A stretch of DNA of 46,621 nt from Clostridia bacterium (GCA_017467345.1 JAFTSI010000005.1:1-46621), one strand, 5' to 3'. Positions 22,828 to 29,836 are shown, counted from the stretch's first letter. The notes: generated by a model not told the origin, from the letters alone. Made by a program: numbers and translations.

Positions 22828-24492
22828 ATGTTAACAGAACAAGAAAAAAGGGAACGCGCCGAAGCCAAAAGACATAAGCGTGCAGAAAAGGCAGAACGCG
22901 CCCTTTCAAACAGGCATATAAAAAACTTCTTCCTATGGTTTTTTGGGTTTATAATGGGAATTATCGCACTAATTTCAACGGTTGCGATAAGTATTACTAT
23001 GGTTCCCATAAGAAGTTGGTTAGGTCTTGCAGGTCAGTCAACCGACGGGGTTGTTAGCGAAAATGTAGCAGAAAAGAGTTTGCTTGACGCTATACTTAAA
23101 GCCAACACCTATTCTTTTGGCGATTTGCCTATTATTAAAAGTTTTTTGCAAGATATATCGTCGTCAACGGGACTTGACACGGTTGTCAATATTGACTTTG
23201 ATTCGCCAGAGTTTAATGAACTAAAGTTTGAATATAACGAAGAAGGGAAAGACTTTTTGTCCGAAGCAATGAAACTTGTTAAAGTTTCGCCAGGTATTTT
23301 GGGTATGGAACTATCTAACCTTGATATGTTCAAAACTATTCAAGTTCCAGAAGAAGATAGGCCAAACCCCATAGCAATTCAACCCGACTTTAACTATGAG
23401 TTATATTACTACATAAAATCGGGCACGGTAGAAGAAGACAACGCAGTTTACGAACTTGCTTATACAAGTGATGGACAGTATGTTGACGGCGTTGACGCTA
23501 CCACACCTATCTATTATCTTGCCATTAGCGAAATGACGCTTGATAAGTTAGAAAGAGTAATATCTAACAGATTTGAACTTATGCCAGTTATAAGCATACT
23601 AAACTGCTTTGGCGTAGTTGATGAAAACTCTGTTGTTGGTGATGTATTAAAAGATACAAAAATCAAAGACATAGGCTCTCTAACGAACGCTGATGTTATG
23701 ATTGTTGATGTTTTAAAAGCCAGCGAAGATGCCAAGATATATAAGATATTAGAAGAAATGACTGGTAAGTCAAAAGAAAACATTTCGGTTGCCGATTTAG
23801 GTCAAATTGATGTAACCAAAATTAAACTTACCACAGTAATTGATAAAGAAAGTTCATCAAAACTATTTGAAATACTTGAAGATGCAACTGGCAAACCTGC
23901 CGACGACATTATCGTTTACGATTTAGAAACCACCTTTGATATTAACAAGGTTAAACTTTCAACGGTAATATCTTCAAGCGACAATGATGTTTTAAGTTTA
24001 CTCTTAAAAGACGATACTGTAACCATAGGCAATATAGGCGATAAGATTAACGCATTATCTATAAATGATGTATTCTCTGTGGAGTGCTTTACCAAAGATG
24101 TGTCGTTATCGGCAACGGGCGTTGTTTATGAAAAGACAGAGCCTGCCGATGGCAAAATCACCTACACGCTTTATAGTGGTAGCGAATTGCCAACCGATAC
24201 TAATAACCTATACTATGTTTCAAACAAATCGTCAATTTGGTTGTTTGTTTTATATGACCACTCTGGCGACGGCGGTGAAGGATTAGTTAGCGAATACAAA
24301 GAAAAAGATGCCCAATTTGGTGATGTTAAAAACGGATTTGCAATGTCTACTGCCGATATGCCAAAAGCAACAGTTCGCCAGTTTGTAGAAGCAGGCTTAC
24401 TTATAGAGAACACGGCAGGCGCATACGCAAGTATATACGACAAACGCGTTGTTGATATAATTGATGCTGCCGCAAGCGCAGTTACGCCATAA
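22828..24492 (+). CDS. Large membrane-anchored protein with internal repeats, unknown
   Basis: 554 residues: a 30-residue charged cytoplasmic N terminus (EKRERAEAKRHKRAEKAERA), one membrane helix at about 35-60, and a large outer-face domain. At least two diverged repeats of about 41 residues sit at roughly 302-385, sharing the pattern ILE(E/D)xTGK, then a xV.DL segment, then IKL(T/S)TVI; shorter pieces of the same pattern lie on either side. GGAAAGGAA precedes the ATG. It has a perfect vegetative promoter, suggesting high expression, and stands directly upstream of the ribosomal-protein operon. No family is recognised. Confidence 0.8.
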   Translation: MLTEQEKRERAEAKRHKRAEKAERALSNRHIKNFFLWFFGFIMGIIALISTVAISITMVPIRSWLGLAGQSTDGVVSENVAEKSLLDAILKANTYSFGDLPIIKSFLQDISSSTGLDTVVNIDFDSPEFNELKFEYNEEGKDFLSEAMKLVKVSPGILGMELSNLDMFKTIQVPEEDRPNPIAIQPDFNYELYYYIKSGTVEEDNAVYELAYTSDGQYVDGVDATTPIYYLAISEMTLDKLERVISNRFELMPVISILNCFGVVDENSVVGDVLKDTKIKDIGSLTNADVMIVDVLKASEDAKIYKILEEMTGKSKENISVADLGQIDVTKIKLTTVIDKESSSKLFEILEDATGKPADDIIVYDLETTFDINKVKLSTVISSSDNDVLSLLLKDDTVTIGNIGDKINALSINDVFSVECFTKDVSLSATGVVYEKTEPADGKITYTLYSGSELPTDTNNLYYVSNKSSIWLFVLYDHSGDGGEGLVSEYKEKDAQFGDVKNGFAMSTADMPKATVRQFVEAGLLIENTAGAYASIYDKRVVDIIDAAASAVTP

Positions 24493-24533
24493 CGCACGCG
24501 AAATACTAATAATATATATTTATATAAAAATAA

Positions 24534-24562
24534 TTGACAAACAAAAATTATTTTGTTATTAT
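24534..24562 (+). promoter_or_regulatory. Promoter of rpsF-ssb-rpsR
   Basis: TTGACA (24534-24539), 17 bp, TATTAT (24557-24562); an overlapping TATAAT at 24560 would need a 20-bp spacer. Confidence 0.72.
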
Positions 24563-24571
24563 AATGCCACG

Positions 24572-24640
24572 ATTTGCCGAGATTAGGCAATTATAACCTT
24601 GCTTGAAAGGTGTCGAAACCTTTTAAGCCGAATAAGTCCA
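24572..24640 (+). promoter_or_regulatory. Structured rpsF leader, candidate S6:S18 autoregulatory RNA
   Basis: After the promoter, TTGCC/GGCAA forms one hairpin and a longer one is formed by GCTT-AAGGT with ACCTT-AAGC. Then comes CCGAATAAG and the Shine-Dalgarno AGGAGG. In many bacteria the rpsF leader binds S6:S18 to repress the operon; both proteins are encoded here. The match to the known motif was judged by eye only. Confidence 0.4.
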
Positions 24641-24654
24641 GGAGGTAAAAGAAA

Positions 24655-24936
24655 ATGACCAAATACGAAATGCTTTATATTCTTGATAAAGATTTAACTG
24701 ATGAAGTTAGAGAAAATATAATCAAGAAATTTGAGGATTTAGTTAAGGAAAACGGCGGAACAGTTGAAAAAACTGACCGTTGGGGAATGAAGAAATTACA
24801 ATACCCCATTAACTATAAGTCTGAAGGCTACTATGTTTTGATGAGTTTTGAAGCAGAAAAAACGCTCGTTGTAGAAATGAAGCGTGTAGCCGGCATCACC
24901 GACGGTATCATTAGAAGATTGATTACCAAAAGATAA
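24655..24936 (+). CDS. rpsF: 30S ribosomal protein S6
   Basis: 93 residues, normal length. KYEMLYILDKDLTDEVRENI at the start and the central GGTVEKTDRWGMKKLQYPINYKSEGYY are diagnostic for bS6. It binds the central domain of 16S rRNA together with S18, which is encoded two genes on. A near-perfect Shine-Dalgarno AGGAGG precedes the ATG. First gene of the conserved rpsF-ssb-rpsR operon, which co-regulates ribosome and replication components. Confidence 0.98.
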   Translation: MTKYEMLYILDKDLTDEVRENIIKKFEDLVKENGGTVEKTDRWGMKKLQYPINYKSEGYYVLMSFEAEKTLVVEMKRVAGITDGIIRRLITKR

Positions 24937-24954
24937 AATGATAGGAGAGAGAAA

Positions 24955-25359
24955 ATGAACAAAGTTATCTTAGTAGGAAATTTGACGCGTGACCCTGAAC
25001 TCACCGAAACCCCAAATGGCGTAGCAGTATGCAGATTTGCCATTGCCGTTTCTCGTGACTATGCTAACGCAGAAGGAAACCGTGAAACTGATTTTTTCAA
25101 CATCACCGTTTGGCGTGGCAGAGCAGAAAATTGCGGTAAATACTTAAAGAAAGGTAACAAAGTTGCAATCGTTGGTAGTTTACAAACCCGTTCTTATGAA
25201 GATAAAGATGGTATTAAAAGAAATGTTACTGATGTTATTGCAAGCGAAGTGGAGTTCTTAACCCCAAGAAATAGCCAAGATGGTGATGATGCACCCGTTT
25301 CTATGAGAAGAGAGCGTCCACAATTGGAAGCAATTGATGATAATCAACTTCCCTTTTAA
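24955..25359 (+). CDS. ssb: Single-stranded DNA-binding protein
   Basis: 134 residues with the OB fold (MNKVILVGNLTRDPELTETPNG ... FNITVWRGRAENCGKYLKKG) and a conserved acidic C-terminal tip, DDNQLPF, that recruits repair and replication partners. The intervening linker is short, making this a compact SSB. GGAGAGA precedes the ATG. It lies between rpsF and rpsR as in most Bacillota and is the main replication-type SSB. Confidence 0.98.
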   Translation: MNKVILVGNLTRDPELTETPNGVAVCRFAIAVSRDYANAEGNRETDFFNITVWRGRAENCGKYLKKGNKVAIVGSLQTRSYEDKDGIKRNVTDVIASEVEFLTPRNSQDGDDAPVSMRRERPQLEAIDDNQLPF

Positions 25360-25380
25360 TAGTTAATAGGAGAAATAGTA

Positions 25381-25668
25381 ATGGAAGAAAATACAAATGT
25401 AGTTGCTACCGAACAAGTAGCAGCTCCCGAAAAGGCACCCAAAAAATTTGTTAAAAGAATCCCACGCAGAAAGGTTTGCGCTTTCTGTCAAGCAAAAGTT
25501 GATGAAATTGACTATAAGGATATCAACACCTTAAAGAAATACATCACCGAAGGTGGAAAGATTCTTCCACGCCGTATGACAGGCGTTTGCGCTAAACACC
25601 AAAGAGTTTTAGCAAAAGCAATCAAGCGTGCCAGAGTAGTGGATTTATTACCTTTCAAAGGCGAATAA
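25381..25668 (+). CDS. rpsR: 30S ribosomal protein S18, zinc-binding (C+) type
   Basis: 95 residues. The core [26 protein letters not shown], followed by [22 protein letters not shown], is bS18. The CxxC plus the CAKH element suggests the zinc-binding form, which in zinc-limited cells can be exchanged for a C- paralogue. The N terminus carries a 20-residue Ala/Pro/Glu-rich extension. Last gene of the operon, ended by the strong terminator at 25683. Confidence 0.97.
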   Translation: MEENTNVVATEQVAAPEKAPKKFVKRIPRRKVCAFCQAKVDEIDYKDINTLKKYITEGGKILPRRMTGVCAKHQRVLAKAIKRARVVDLLPFKGE

Positions 25669-25682
25669 TTTAATTAAAAATT

Positions 25683-25717
25683 ATACCGTGCGAAATAAAT
25701 CGCACGGTATTTTTTTG
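25683..25717 (+). terminator. Terminator of rpsF-ssb-rpsR
   Basis: ATACCGTGCGA and TCGCACGGTAT form an 11-bp stem followed by seven T. Confidence 0.92.
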
Positions 25718-25782
25718 TTTTGCTATTGACAATGTCTGTTAGGTATTATAAAATTAATAAAAAAATATTAAAGGAGCATTTT

Positions 25783-26277
25783 ATGGCAAAAAGAAAATCT
25801 AAAAAGAACAACAACTCCGTTTTATTAAGACTAATTGCCTCATTTTTAGGCTTTGCAACCCTTGCGGTGTTGCTACTTCCTGTAATTGCAGGCGAAAAAA
25901 CCGAAATAACCTATACAGGCGCACAAATCGCATTTGGCTATGCTGAAGAAACTTTCCTTGGCTCTGCTAAGATTTTTGACTTTTCGTTTATGAACTTCTT
26001 GCCATATCTTTTGGCAATAGCAGGCACAACCTTGGCAATATTTGCAGGCTTAAAAGAAAGTAAACTATTTGCTTTCGTTGCAGGCGCAATGTTTATTATC
26101 CAAGGTGTGTTGTTCTTATTAAGTGTTAAAGTGTGCGTTCCAGCAAACATTACAAACGAAACTTTAATCAATGCTTTCAAAGATGGCTTTAACTTAGCAT
26201 ACGGCGCAATTATCGGTGCAATAGTAGCCTTTATTGCAGGCTTATGTTCGGTGGTTTCATCTTTTGTAAAGAAATAA
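25783..26277 (+). CDS. Four-helix membrane protein, unknown
   Basis: 164 residues: a Lys/Asn-rich start (MAKRKSKKNNN), then four hydrophobic segments at about 13-35, 66-84, 90-112 and 135-160, with a short outer loop containing GEKTEITYTGAQIAFG. No family recognised. AAGGAG at 25771-25776 selects this ATG over the in-frame TTG at 25720, which lies in the promoter region; TTGACA at 25726 is a probable -35 but a well-spaced -10 is not obvious. Monocistronic with its own terminator. Confidence 0.75.
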   Translation: MAKRKSKKNNNSVLLRLIASFLGFATLAVLLLPVIAGEKTEITYTGAQIAFGYAEETFLGSAKIFDFSFMNFLPYLLAIAGTTLAIFAGLKESKLFAFVAGAMFIIQGVLFLLSVKVCVPANITNETLINAFKDGFNLAYGAIIGAIVAFIAGLCSVVSSFVKK

Positions 26278-26293
26278 TTAACCTATAACACTC

Positions 26294-26326
26294 AAAAAGC
26301 ACGCTGAAAAGCGTGCTTTTTATTTT
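26294..26326 (+). terminator. Terminator of the four-helix membrane gene
   Basis: AAAAAGCACGCT (26294-26305) and AGCGTGCTTTTT (26310-26321) pair around GAAA. Confidence 0.9.
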
Positions 26327-26333
26327 TAAATAT

Positions 26334-26365
26334 TATGAAAATGCTCTTTAAAATTCAAAAAGCAA
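26334..26365 (+). repeat. 32-base direct repeat, copy A
   Basis: Identical to 26547-26578. Both copies begin with the same in-frame start, MKMLFKIQKA, of a short reading frame; copy A ends at the TAA at 26398 after running into a palindromic element. Confidence 0.9.
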
Positions 26366-26418
26366 TAATGCCTAAGGTTTTGTCTATCGCTTGCGAATAA
26401 GGAAAACCTATGGCATTA
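26365..26418. repeat. 54-base palindromic element inside the repeat patch
   Basis: TAATGCC-TA-AGGTTTT at the left and AAAACCT-AT-GGCATTA at the right are inverted repeats with two mismatches in 16, enclosing TATCGCTTGCGAATA. It separates the first 10 codons of the repeated frame from the rest, as an insertion would. Confidence 0.7.
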
Positions 26419-26546
26419 CACAAGCGAATGCGAAGTATAAACCTCGCGTTTACTGCCTCTTGCACGGCTTTGACGGTTCTTGCGAAGTGGAGCAAGTGCT
26501 CCGTAGTGAAACGGAGGAGAAAGAGGCCAAAGTAGATAGAACATAG

Positions 26547-26578
26547 TATGAAAATGCTCTTTAAAATTCAAAAAGCAA
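26547..26578 (+). repeat. 32-base direct repeat, copy B
   Basis: Second copy, 213 bases after copy A. Its frame continues TSIALIAS and stops at a TGA at 26602, where the related block at 26447-26461 has a TGC codon and goes on. Confidence 0.9.
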
Positions 26579-26626
26579 CGAGCATCGCGCTTATTGCCTC
26601 TTGAATAATATATGATAAGGGGGAAA

Positions 26627-26656
26627 ATGATGAGCAAATTAATTTGTTGTTTGTAA
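26627..26656 (+). CDS. Possible 9-codon micro-ORF
   Basis: AAGGGGG at 26617-26623 followed by ATGATGAGC and a TAA nine codons on (MMSKLICCL). The Shine-Dalgarno site is among the strongest in the window, but the peptide is tiny and there is no downstream operon for it to control. It is more likely the head of a decayed gene than a working peptide. Confidence 0.25.
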   Translation: MMSKLICCL

Positions 26657-26810
26657 TTATAATATAATACAAAAAATGACATTTTGCAAGCATTTTTTTG
26701 CTCTATTTTATCAAAAAAACACAGTTTTTTGTATGTTTTGCGCCCTTGTGTAAGAAATAGTCGCATTTGTTTTGAAAACCATTCCAAATTTTTTCAAAAT
26801 TGTTAATAGG

Positions 26811-26839
26811 TTGCAATTTTAGTTTAGGGGGTGTATAAT
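26811..26839 (+). promoter_or_regulatory. Promoter of the C_GCAxxG_C_C gene
   Basis: TTGCAA (26811-26816), 17 bp, TATAAT (26834-26839). Confidence 0.8.
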
Positions 26840-26858
26840 TGAAAAAAAGGAGTGAGTT

Positions 26859-27299
26859 ATGACGAAAGGTGATATAGCAAAACAAAACTTTTTATCGGGG
26901 CTTAACTGCGCGCAAGCAGTTGCGCTTGCTTTTTTAGAAGAACTTAAATTAAGCGAAACGGAAATTAAAAAACTATCAATAGGTTTTGGTGGTGGGCTTG
27001 CAAGGCAACGCCTTACTTGTGGGGCAGTTAGTGGTATGGCATTAGTGCTTTCTTTCGTGCTTTCAAACGGTAACGACAAACTTGAAATATATAAAATTAT
27101 TCAATGCGCTTGTGATGAGTTTAAAAGTGAACTTGGCTCACTTGTTTGTGATGACTTATTAAAGGGCGTGGAAACTCAAAAGGGGCTTATCCCCGAAGAG
27201 CGAACGGCAGAATATTATAAAAAAAGACCTTGCGCCGATATTTGCAAAATAGCAGGCGATATAACTGAAAAATATTTGAAAAATAGTAAAACGCTTTAA
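26859..27299 (+). CDS. C_GCAxxG_C_C family protein
   Basis: 146 residues matching the family named for its Cys pattern: SGLNCAQAVALAF near the N terminus, then FGGGLARQRLTCGAVSGMAL, CACDEFKSELGSLVCDDLL in the middle and KRPCADICKIAGDI near the end. Conserved cysteines suggest a redox or metal-binding role; members are common in anaerobes and often near redox enzymes, but the function is not established. AAAAGGAG precedes the ATG. The stop codon lies inside the terminator stem. Monocistronic. Confidence 0.88.
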   Translation: MTKGDIAKQNFLSGLNCAQAVALAFLEELKLSETEIKKLSIGFGGGLARQRLTCGAVSGMALVLSFVLSNGNDKLEIYKIIQCACDEFKSELGSLVCDDLLKGVETQKGLIPEERTAEYYKKRPCADICKIAGDITEKYLKNSKTL

Positions 27300-27317
27300 G
27301 TTAAAGCGTTTTTTATT
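27288..27317 (+). terminator. Terminator overlapping the gene end
   Basis: AAAACGCTTT (27288-27297) and AAAGCGTTTT (27303-27312) pair, followed by T-rich sequence. The left arm encodes the last codons of the gene. Confidence 0.82.
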
Positions 27318-27324
27318 TTGGGTA

Positions 27325-27354
27325 TTGAAATGTAATGTATAGGTGTGTTATAAT
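27325..27354 (+). promoter_or_regulatory. Promoter of the small membrane gene
   Basis: TTGAAA (27325-27330), 18 bp, TATAAT (27349-27354). Confidence 0.75.
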
Positions 27355-27379
27355 CAAAAAAAAGGGGGATAATGAATAT

Positions 27380-27718
27380 ATGAAAAGATATAAAATACTA
27401 AAAATATTTCAAGTGCTATTTTTTGTGCTAACAACAATTATAGTTCTTTCGGGCTTAAAAGGTGTTATAACTGCCGAAACTGAAGAAGCAAAAGGCGCTG
27501 CATTAGTTGTGTTTTTAATATTTAACTTTGCAATTTTTGGTGGAATAGGTTATGGGCTTTCTGCCTTGCTTGGAATAGTAGGGCTAATAATTGCAATAGT
27601 AGAATACAACAAAACAAAAGAAAGGCTTTATAAAAACCAAATAATATATTTTGCCGTATCTATCGGCATAATAGTTGCAGTATTTCTTGCAATATATGGC
27701 GTGTGCCTAATAATTTAG
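27380..27718 (+). CDS. Small four-helix membrane protein, unknown
   Basis: About 112 residues with hydrophobic segments at roughly 8-28, 40-58, 60-76 and 90-112. No motif or family is recognised. The frame is open from 27335, but that start precedes the -10; AAAGGGGG at 27361-27368 favours the ATG at 27380. It is monocistronic and converges on thiT with a shared terminator. Confidence 0.7.
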   Translation: MKRYKILKIFQVLFFVLTTIIVLSGLKGVITAETEEAKGAALVVFLIFNFAIFGGIGYGLSALLGIVGLIIAIVEYNKTKERLYKNQIIYFAVSIGIIVAVFLAIYGVCLII

Positions 27719-27723
27719 AAAAC

Positions 27724-27757
27724 AAAAAAGCGTGGTGTAATGCCCACGCTTTTATTT
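27724..27757. terminator. Shared terminator of the small membrane gene and thiT
   Basis: AAAAGCGTGG and CCACGCTTTT pair around an 8-base loop, with A-run and T-run on both sides. Confidence 0.87.
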
Positions 27758-27769
27758 TGTAATGATAAT

Positions 27770-28939
27770 TTATTCTGCAGTAGAATTATCTTCAATGTTT
27801 ATAGGGTTAATTCTTTCAATTTCTTTGTTAAAGGCTTTAGAAGAAAGTAAAATTGCTCCTACAACAATAACTAATGCAATATCAATAAACACATAAGAAT
27901 TATAAATTAAACTGTATGTCCAAAAACTTTCTGCGCCGGCATCAACTGCGTATGCGCCAAATGCGAACACACCAGATAGAACATGGCATATAAACCTAAA
28001 TGCGCCTGCAATTAAAGCACTTAAAGCAAAGCGAACTTGTGGTAATTTTTTAAATAAGTTAAGGTCGCTAAACACACCTGCAAGGCACACGCAAGAAAAG
28101 GCGATAGGGTAATCTAAAATAAATTGTGCAGGGTGAATAAGCCAAGGGTCTTGAATTGCTTGCAAAACGCCATAAAGTAAACCTACAAGCAACCCCTTTT
28201 TCGTGCCGTAAATAAATGCAAAAAGCATAACGGGTAAAAGCGAAACTAAGGTAACAGAGCCACCTGTTGGCATATCCCAAAGTTTAACATAAGAAAGCGC
28301 AAAGGAAAGTGCAACGCAAACACCTGCTAAGGCAATGCAATGTGTGTCAAAAGGCTTTTTGTCTTTTTTGCCCAAGGTAAAGGCAACTAAAACCAACACG
28401 CAAACTATAACGATAGCAGAAATATAAAGTGCTAAAGAGTTTAGTTTTCCGTAATTTTCATCAGTATAATAGCCATCACCAACTATGTATTTAGAGTGGT
28501 AAACACCCATAAGAATAAGTGTTGTAATAATAGCAACGCCTAAAACTATGCCAACAATAAGCGCAGTTTTCTTGAAAGTTTTGGGGCTTTTTTTAGATAG
28601 AATAAATAAAACTATTCCACCTATCAATGCCAAGCAAAGAGTGGTTAAAAGGGGTATAAAAACTAATGGAATAACTTTATCGTTAACATAGTTATCGGTT
28701 AAATATGCAAGGTCATATTTTTTAAATATTTCGGCAACAAGCAAAAATATGCCAAAGGCAATAGCCAGTAAAACGATAACTGCAACGGCAACCTTAACCA
28801 CTTTTTTTGCGCCAAACTTATTAACTAAAAAGGCGATTAAAATGGTTAAGATTAGGCAGGCGAATAGACCTATAAAAATCCACTTTGATGGGGTTTCTAA
28901 AGTGTCTGCCAAATAGGGTGAAAGTAATAAGTAATTCAT
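27770..28939 (-). CDS. thiT: Thiamine ECF transporter S-component ThiT with extra N-terminal membrane domain
   Basis: 389 residues. From about residue 199 the protein is ThiT: SYVKLWDMPTGGSVTLVSLLP and IQDPWLIHPAQFILDYPIAF contain the residues that line the thiamine pocket. ThiT alone is about 180-200 residues; here five more membrane helices precede it (about 21-39, 47-70, 90-113, 124-145, 168-189). The S-component binds thiamine and works with a shared EcfAA'T module, not in this window. A TPP riboswitch lies in the leader, confirming the substrate. AAGGAG precedes the ATG. Monocistronic. Confidence 0.92.
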   Translation of the reverse strand: MNYLLLSPYLADTLETPSKWIFIGLFACLILTILIAFLVNKFGAKKVVKVAVAVIVLLAIAFGIFLLVAEIFKKYDLAYLTDNYVNDKVIPLVFIPLLTTLCLALIGGIVLFILSKKSPKTFKKTALIVGIVLGVAIITTLILMGVYHSKYIVGDGYYTDENYGKLNSLALYISAIVIVCVLVLVAFTLGKKDKKPFDTHCIALAGVCVALSFALSYVKLWDMPTGGSVTLVSLLPVMLFAFIYGTKKGLLVGLLYGVLQAIQDPWLIHPAQFILDYPIAFSCVCLAGVFSDLNLFKKLPQVRFALSALIAGAFRFICHVLSGVFAFGAYAVDAGAESFWTYSLIYNSYVFIDIALVIVVGAILLSSKAFNKEIERINPINIEDNSTAE

Positions 28940-28963
28940 AAAAACTCCTTCTATTCGCTAATG

Positions 28964-28990
28964 AAAAAACGCACCTACTTAGGTGCGTTA
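28964..28990 (-). terminator. Riboswitch-controlled terminator of thiT
   Basis: Minus strand AACGCACCTA and TAGGTGCGTT pair around AG, followed by TTTTTT. Placed between the TPP aptamer and the thiT start, it is the expected expression platform for transcriptional attenuation. Confidence 0.88.
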
Positions 28991-29004
28991 ATATCAAGTA
29001 TATC

Positions 29005-29085
29005 TTTTGCAATTTCCTTCAAGCATTACCTTGCGGATTCAAATGGTATAATCTCAGCCGAACGGCACCCACAGCGAATATTTAA
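29005..29085 (-). promoter_or_regulatory. TPP riboswitch
   Basis: The minus strand contains the thi-box core: GGGTGCC, CGGCTGAGATTATACC, TTTGAATCCG, GGTAATGC and GAAGGAA in the classical order (29077 down to 29014). The CTGAGA and the TTTGAA...GGATAATGC-like segments make the call firm. Bound TPP would favour the terminator at 28964-28990 and switch off thiT. Confidence 0.94.
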
Positions 29086-29098
29086 TTTTGATGGTTTA

Positions 29099-29127
29099 AT
29101 ATTAACACCATAACTTACTTGCGTCAA
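29099..29127 (-). promoter_or_regulatory. Promoter of the TPP riboswitch-thiT transcript
   Basis: Minus strand TTGACG (29127-29122), 17 bp, TAATAT (29104-29099). Its -35 overlaps the -35 of yfbR on the other strand. Confidence 0.75.
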
Positions 29128-29147
29128 GCGATTTTTTGTGATAAAAT
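29119..29147 (+). promoter_or_regulatory. Promoter of the yfbR-like gene
   Basis: TTGCGT (29119-29124), 17 bp, TAAAAT (29142-29147). Confidence 0.75.
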
Positions 29148-29176
29148 AAAAAAACCTTTTACTTAGGGAGAAAATT

Positions 29177-29752
29177 ATGTATAAGTTTTTTGGATATTTA
29201 AGCAGAATGAAGTTTATTAAACGCTGGTCGCTTATGCGTTCTGTTAAAGAAGAAAACATAATGGAACACAGCCAGCAAGTAGCAGTTATCGCGCACGCGC
29301 TTGCGTTAATAAACAATAAGATATTCGGTGGCAATGCTGATGTTAATAAAACGGTAATGATAGCGCAGTATCACGAAGTGGGTGAAGTTATAACAGGCGA
29401 TTTGCCAACCCCTATAAAATACTTTAACCCAGAAATTAAATCGGCGTATAAAGACTTAGAAGTTTTGGCTTGTGAACGCATACTTGCTATGCTACCAGAA
29501 GAACTTAAAGATGAATACCGTAAATACATTTTGCCTGATGGCGATTGTTTAGAAGTAAAACTTGTTAAATATGCCGATAAACTTTCGGCATACCTAAAAT
29601 GTTTAGAAGAACTTAAACTTGGCAACTTAGAGTTTAAAAAGGCAAAAACCACCATTGAAAAGGAACTAAAAGCCTTTAAGAGCAAGGAAGTTGACTACTA
29701 TTTAAAAGAGTTTGCGCCTGCATACGAACTTTCGCTTGATGAACTTGATTAA
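29177..29752 (+). CDS. YfbR-like 5'-deoxynucleotidase, HD superfamily, with HE in place of HD
   Basis: 191 residues aligning along its whole length with E. coli YfbR: SRMKFIKRWSLMRSVKEENIMEHSQQVAVIAHALA, GEVITGDLPTPIKYF, KYADKLSAYLKCLEEL and the C-terminal LSLDELD. YfbR hydrolyses deoxynucleoside 5'-monophosphates with a divalent metal. The first His (MEHS) and the later Asp (YADKL) are present, but the HD dyad reads QYHEVGE, so the metal-binding Asp is Glu. Activity may be retained or altered. GGGAG precedes the ATG. Monocistronic, divergent from thiT. Confidence 0.9.
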   Translation: MYKFFGYLSRMKFIKRWSLMRSVKEENIMEHSQQVAVIAHALALINNKIFGGNADVNKTVMIAQYHEVGEVITGDLPTPIKYFNPEIKSAYKDLEVLACERILAMLPEELKDEYRKYILPDGDCLEVKLVKYADKLSAYLKCLEELKLGNLEFKKAKTTIEKELKAFKSKEVDYYLKEFAPAYELSLDELD

Positions 29753-29807
29753 GGGTTTTTGTGCAATTTATACAAAAGGCGATATGCTTTTTAAATAAAA
29801 GTGCCTA

Positions 29808-29836
29808 TTGCAAAAAAAGGATATATATAGTAAAAT
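29808..29836 (+). promoter_or_regulatory. Promoter of the sugar ABC ATPase
   Basis: TTGCAA (29808-29813), 17 bp, TAAAAT (29831-29836). The leader then has a GC hairpin, AGGCG-CGTG-CGCCT (29852-29865), just before the Shine-Dalgarno site; it may stabilise the mRNA 5' end. Confidence 0.75.

Larger units (their letters stand above)
26327..26810. other. Gene-poor repeat patch
   Basis: About 480 bases without a confident gene. It holds two exact 32-base direct repeats, a 54-base palindromic insertion, a block of nested hairpins, remnants that keep the frame of a small peptide, a micro-ORF at 26627-26656 behind a strong Shine-Dalgarno site, and then AT-rich DNA (26657-26810) where I see nothing else. 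Confidence 0.7.

Noticed and set aside
26416-26787. 123-codon minus-strand frame in the repeat patch
   Set aside because: It spans repeats and hairpins, has no ribosome binding site, and looks like chance in AT-rich DNA.
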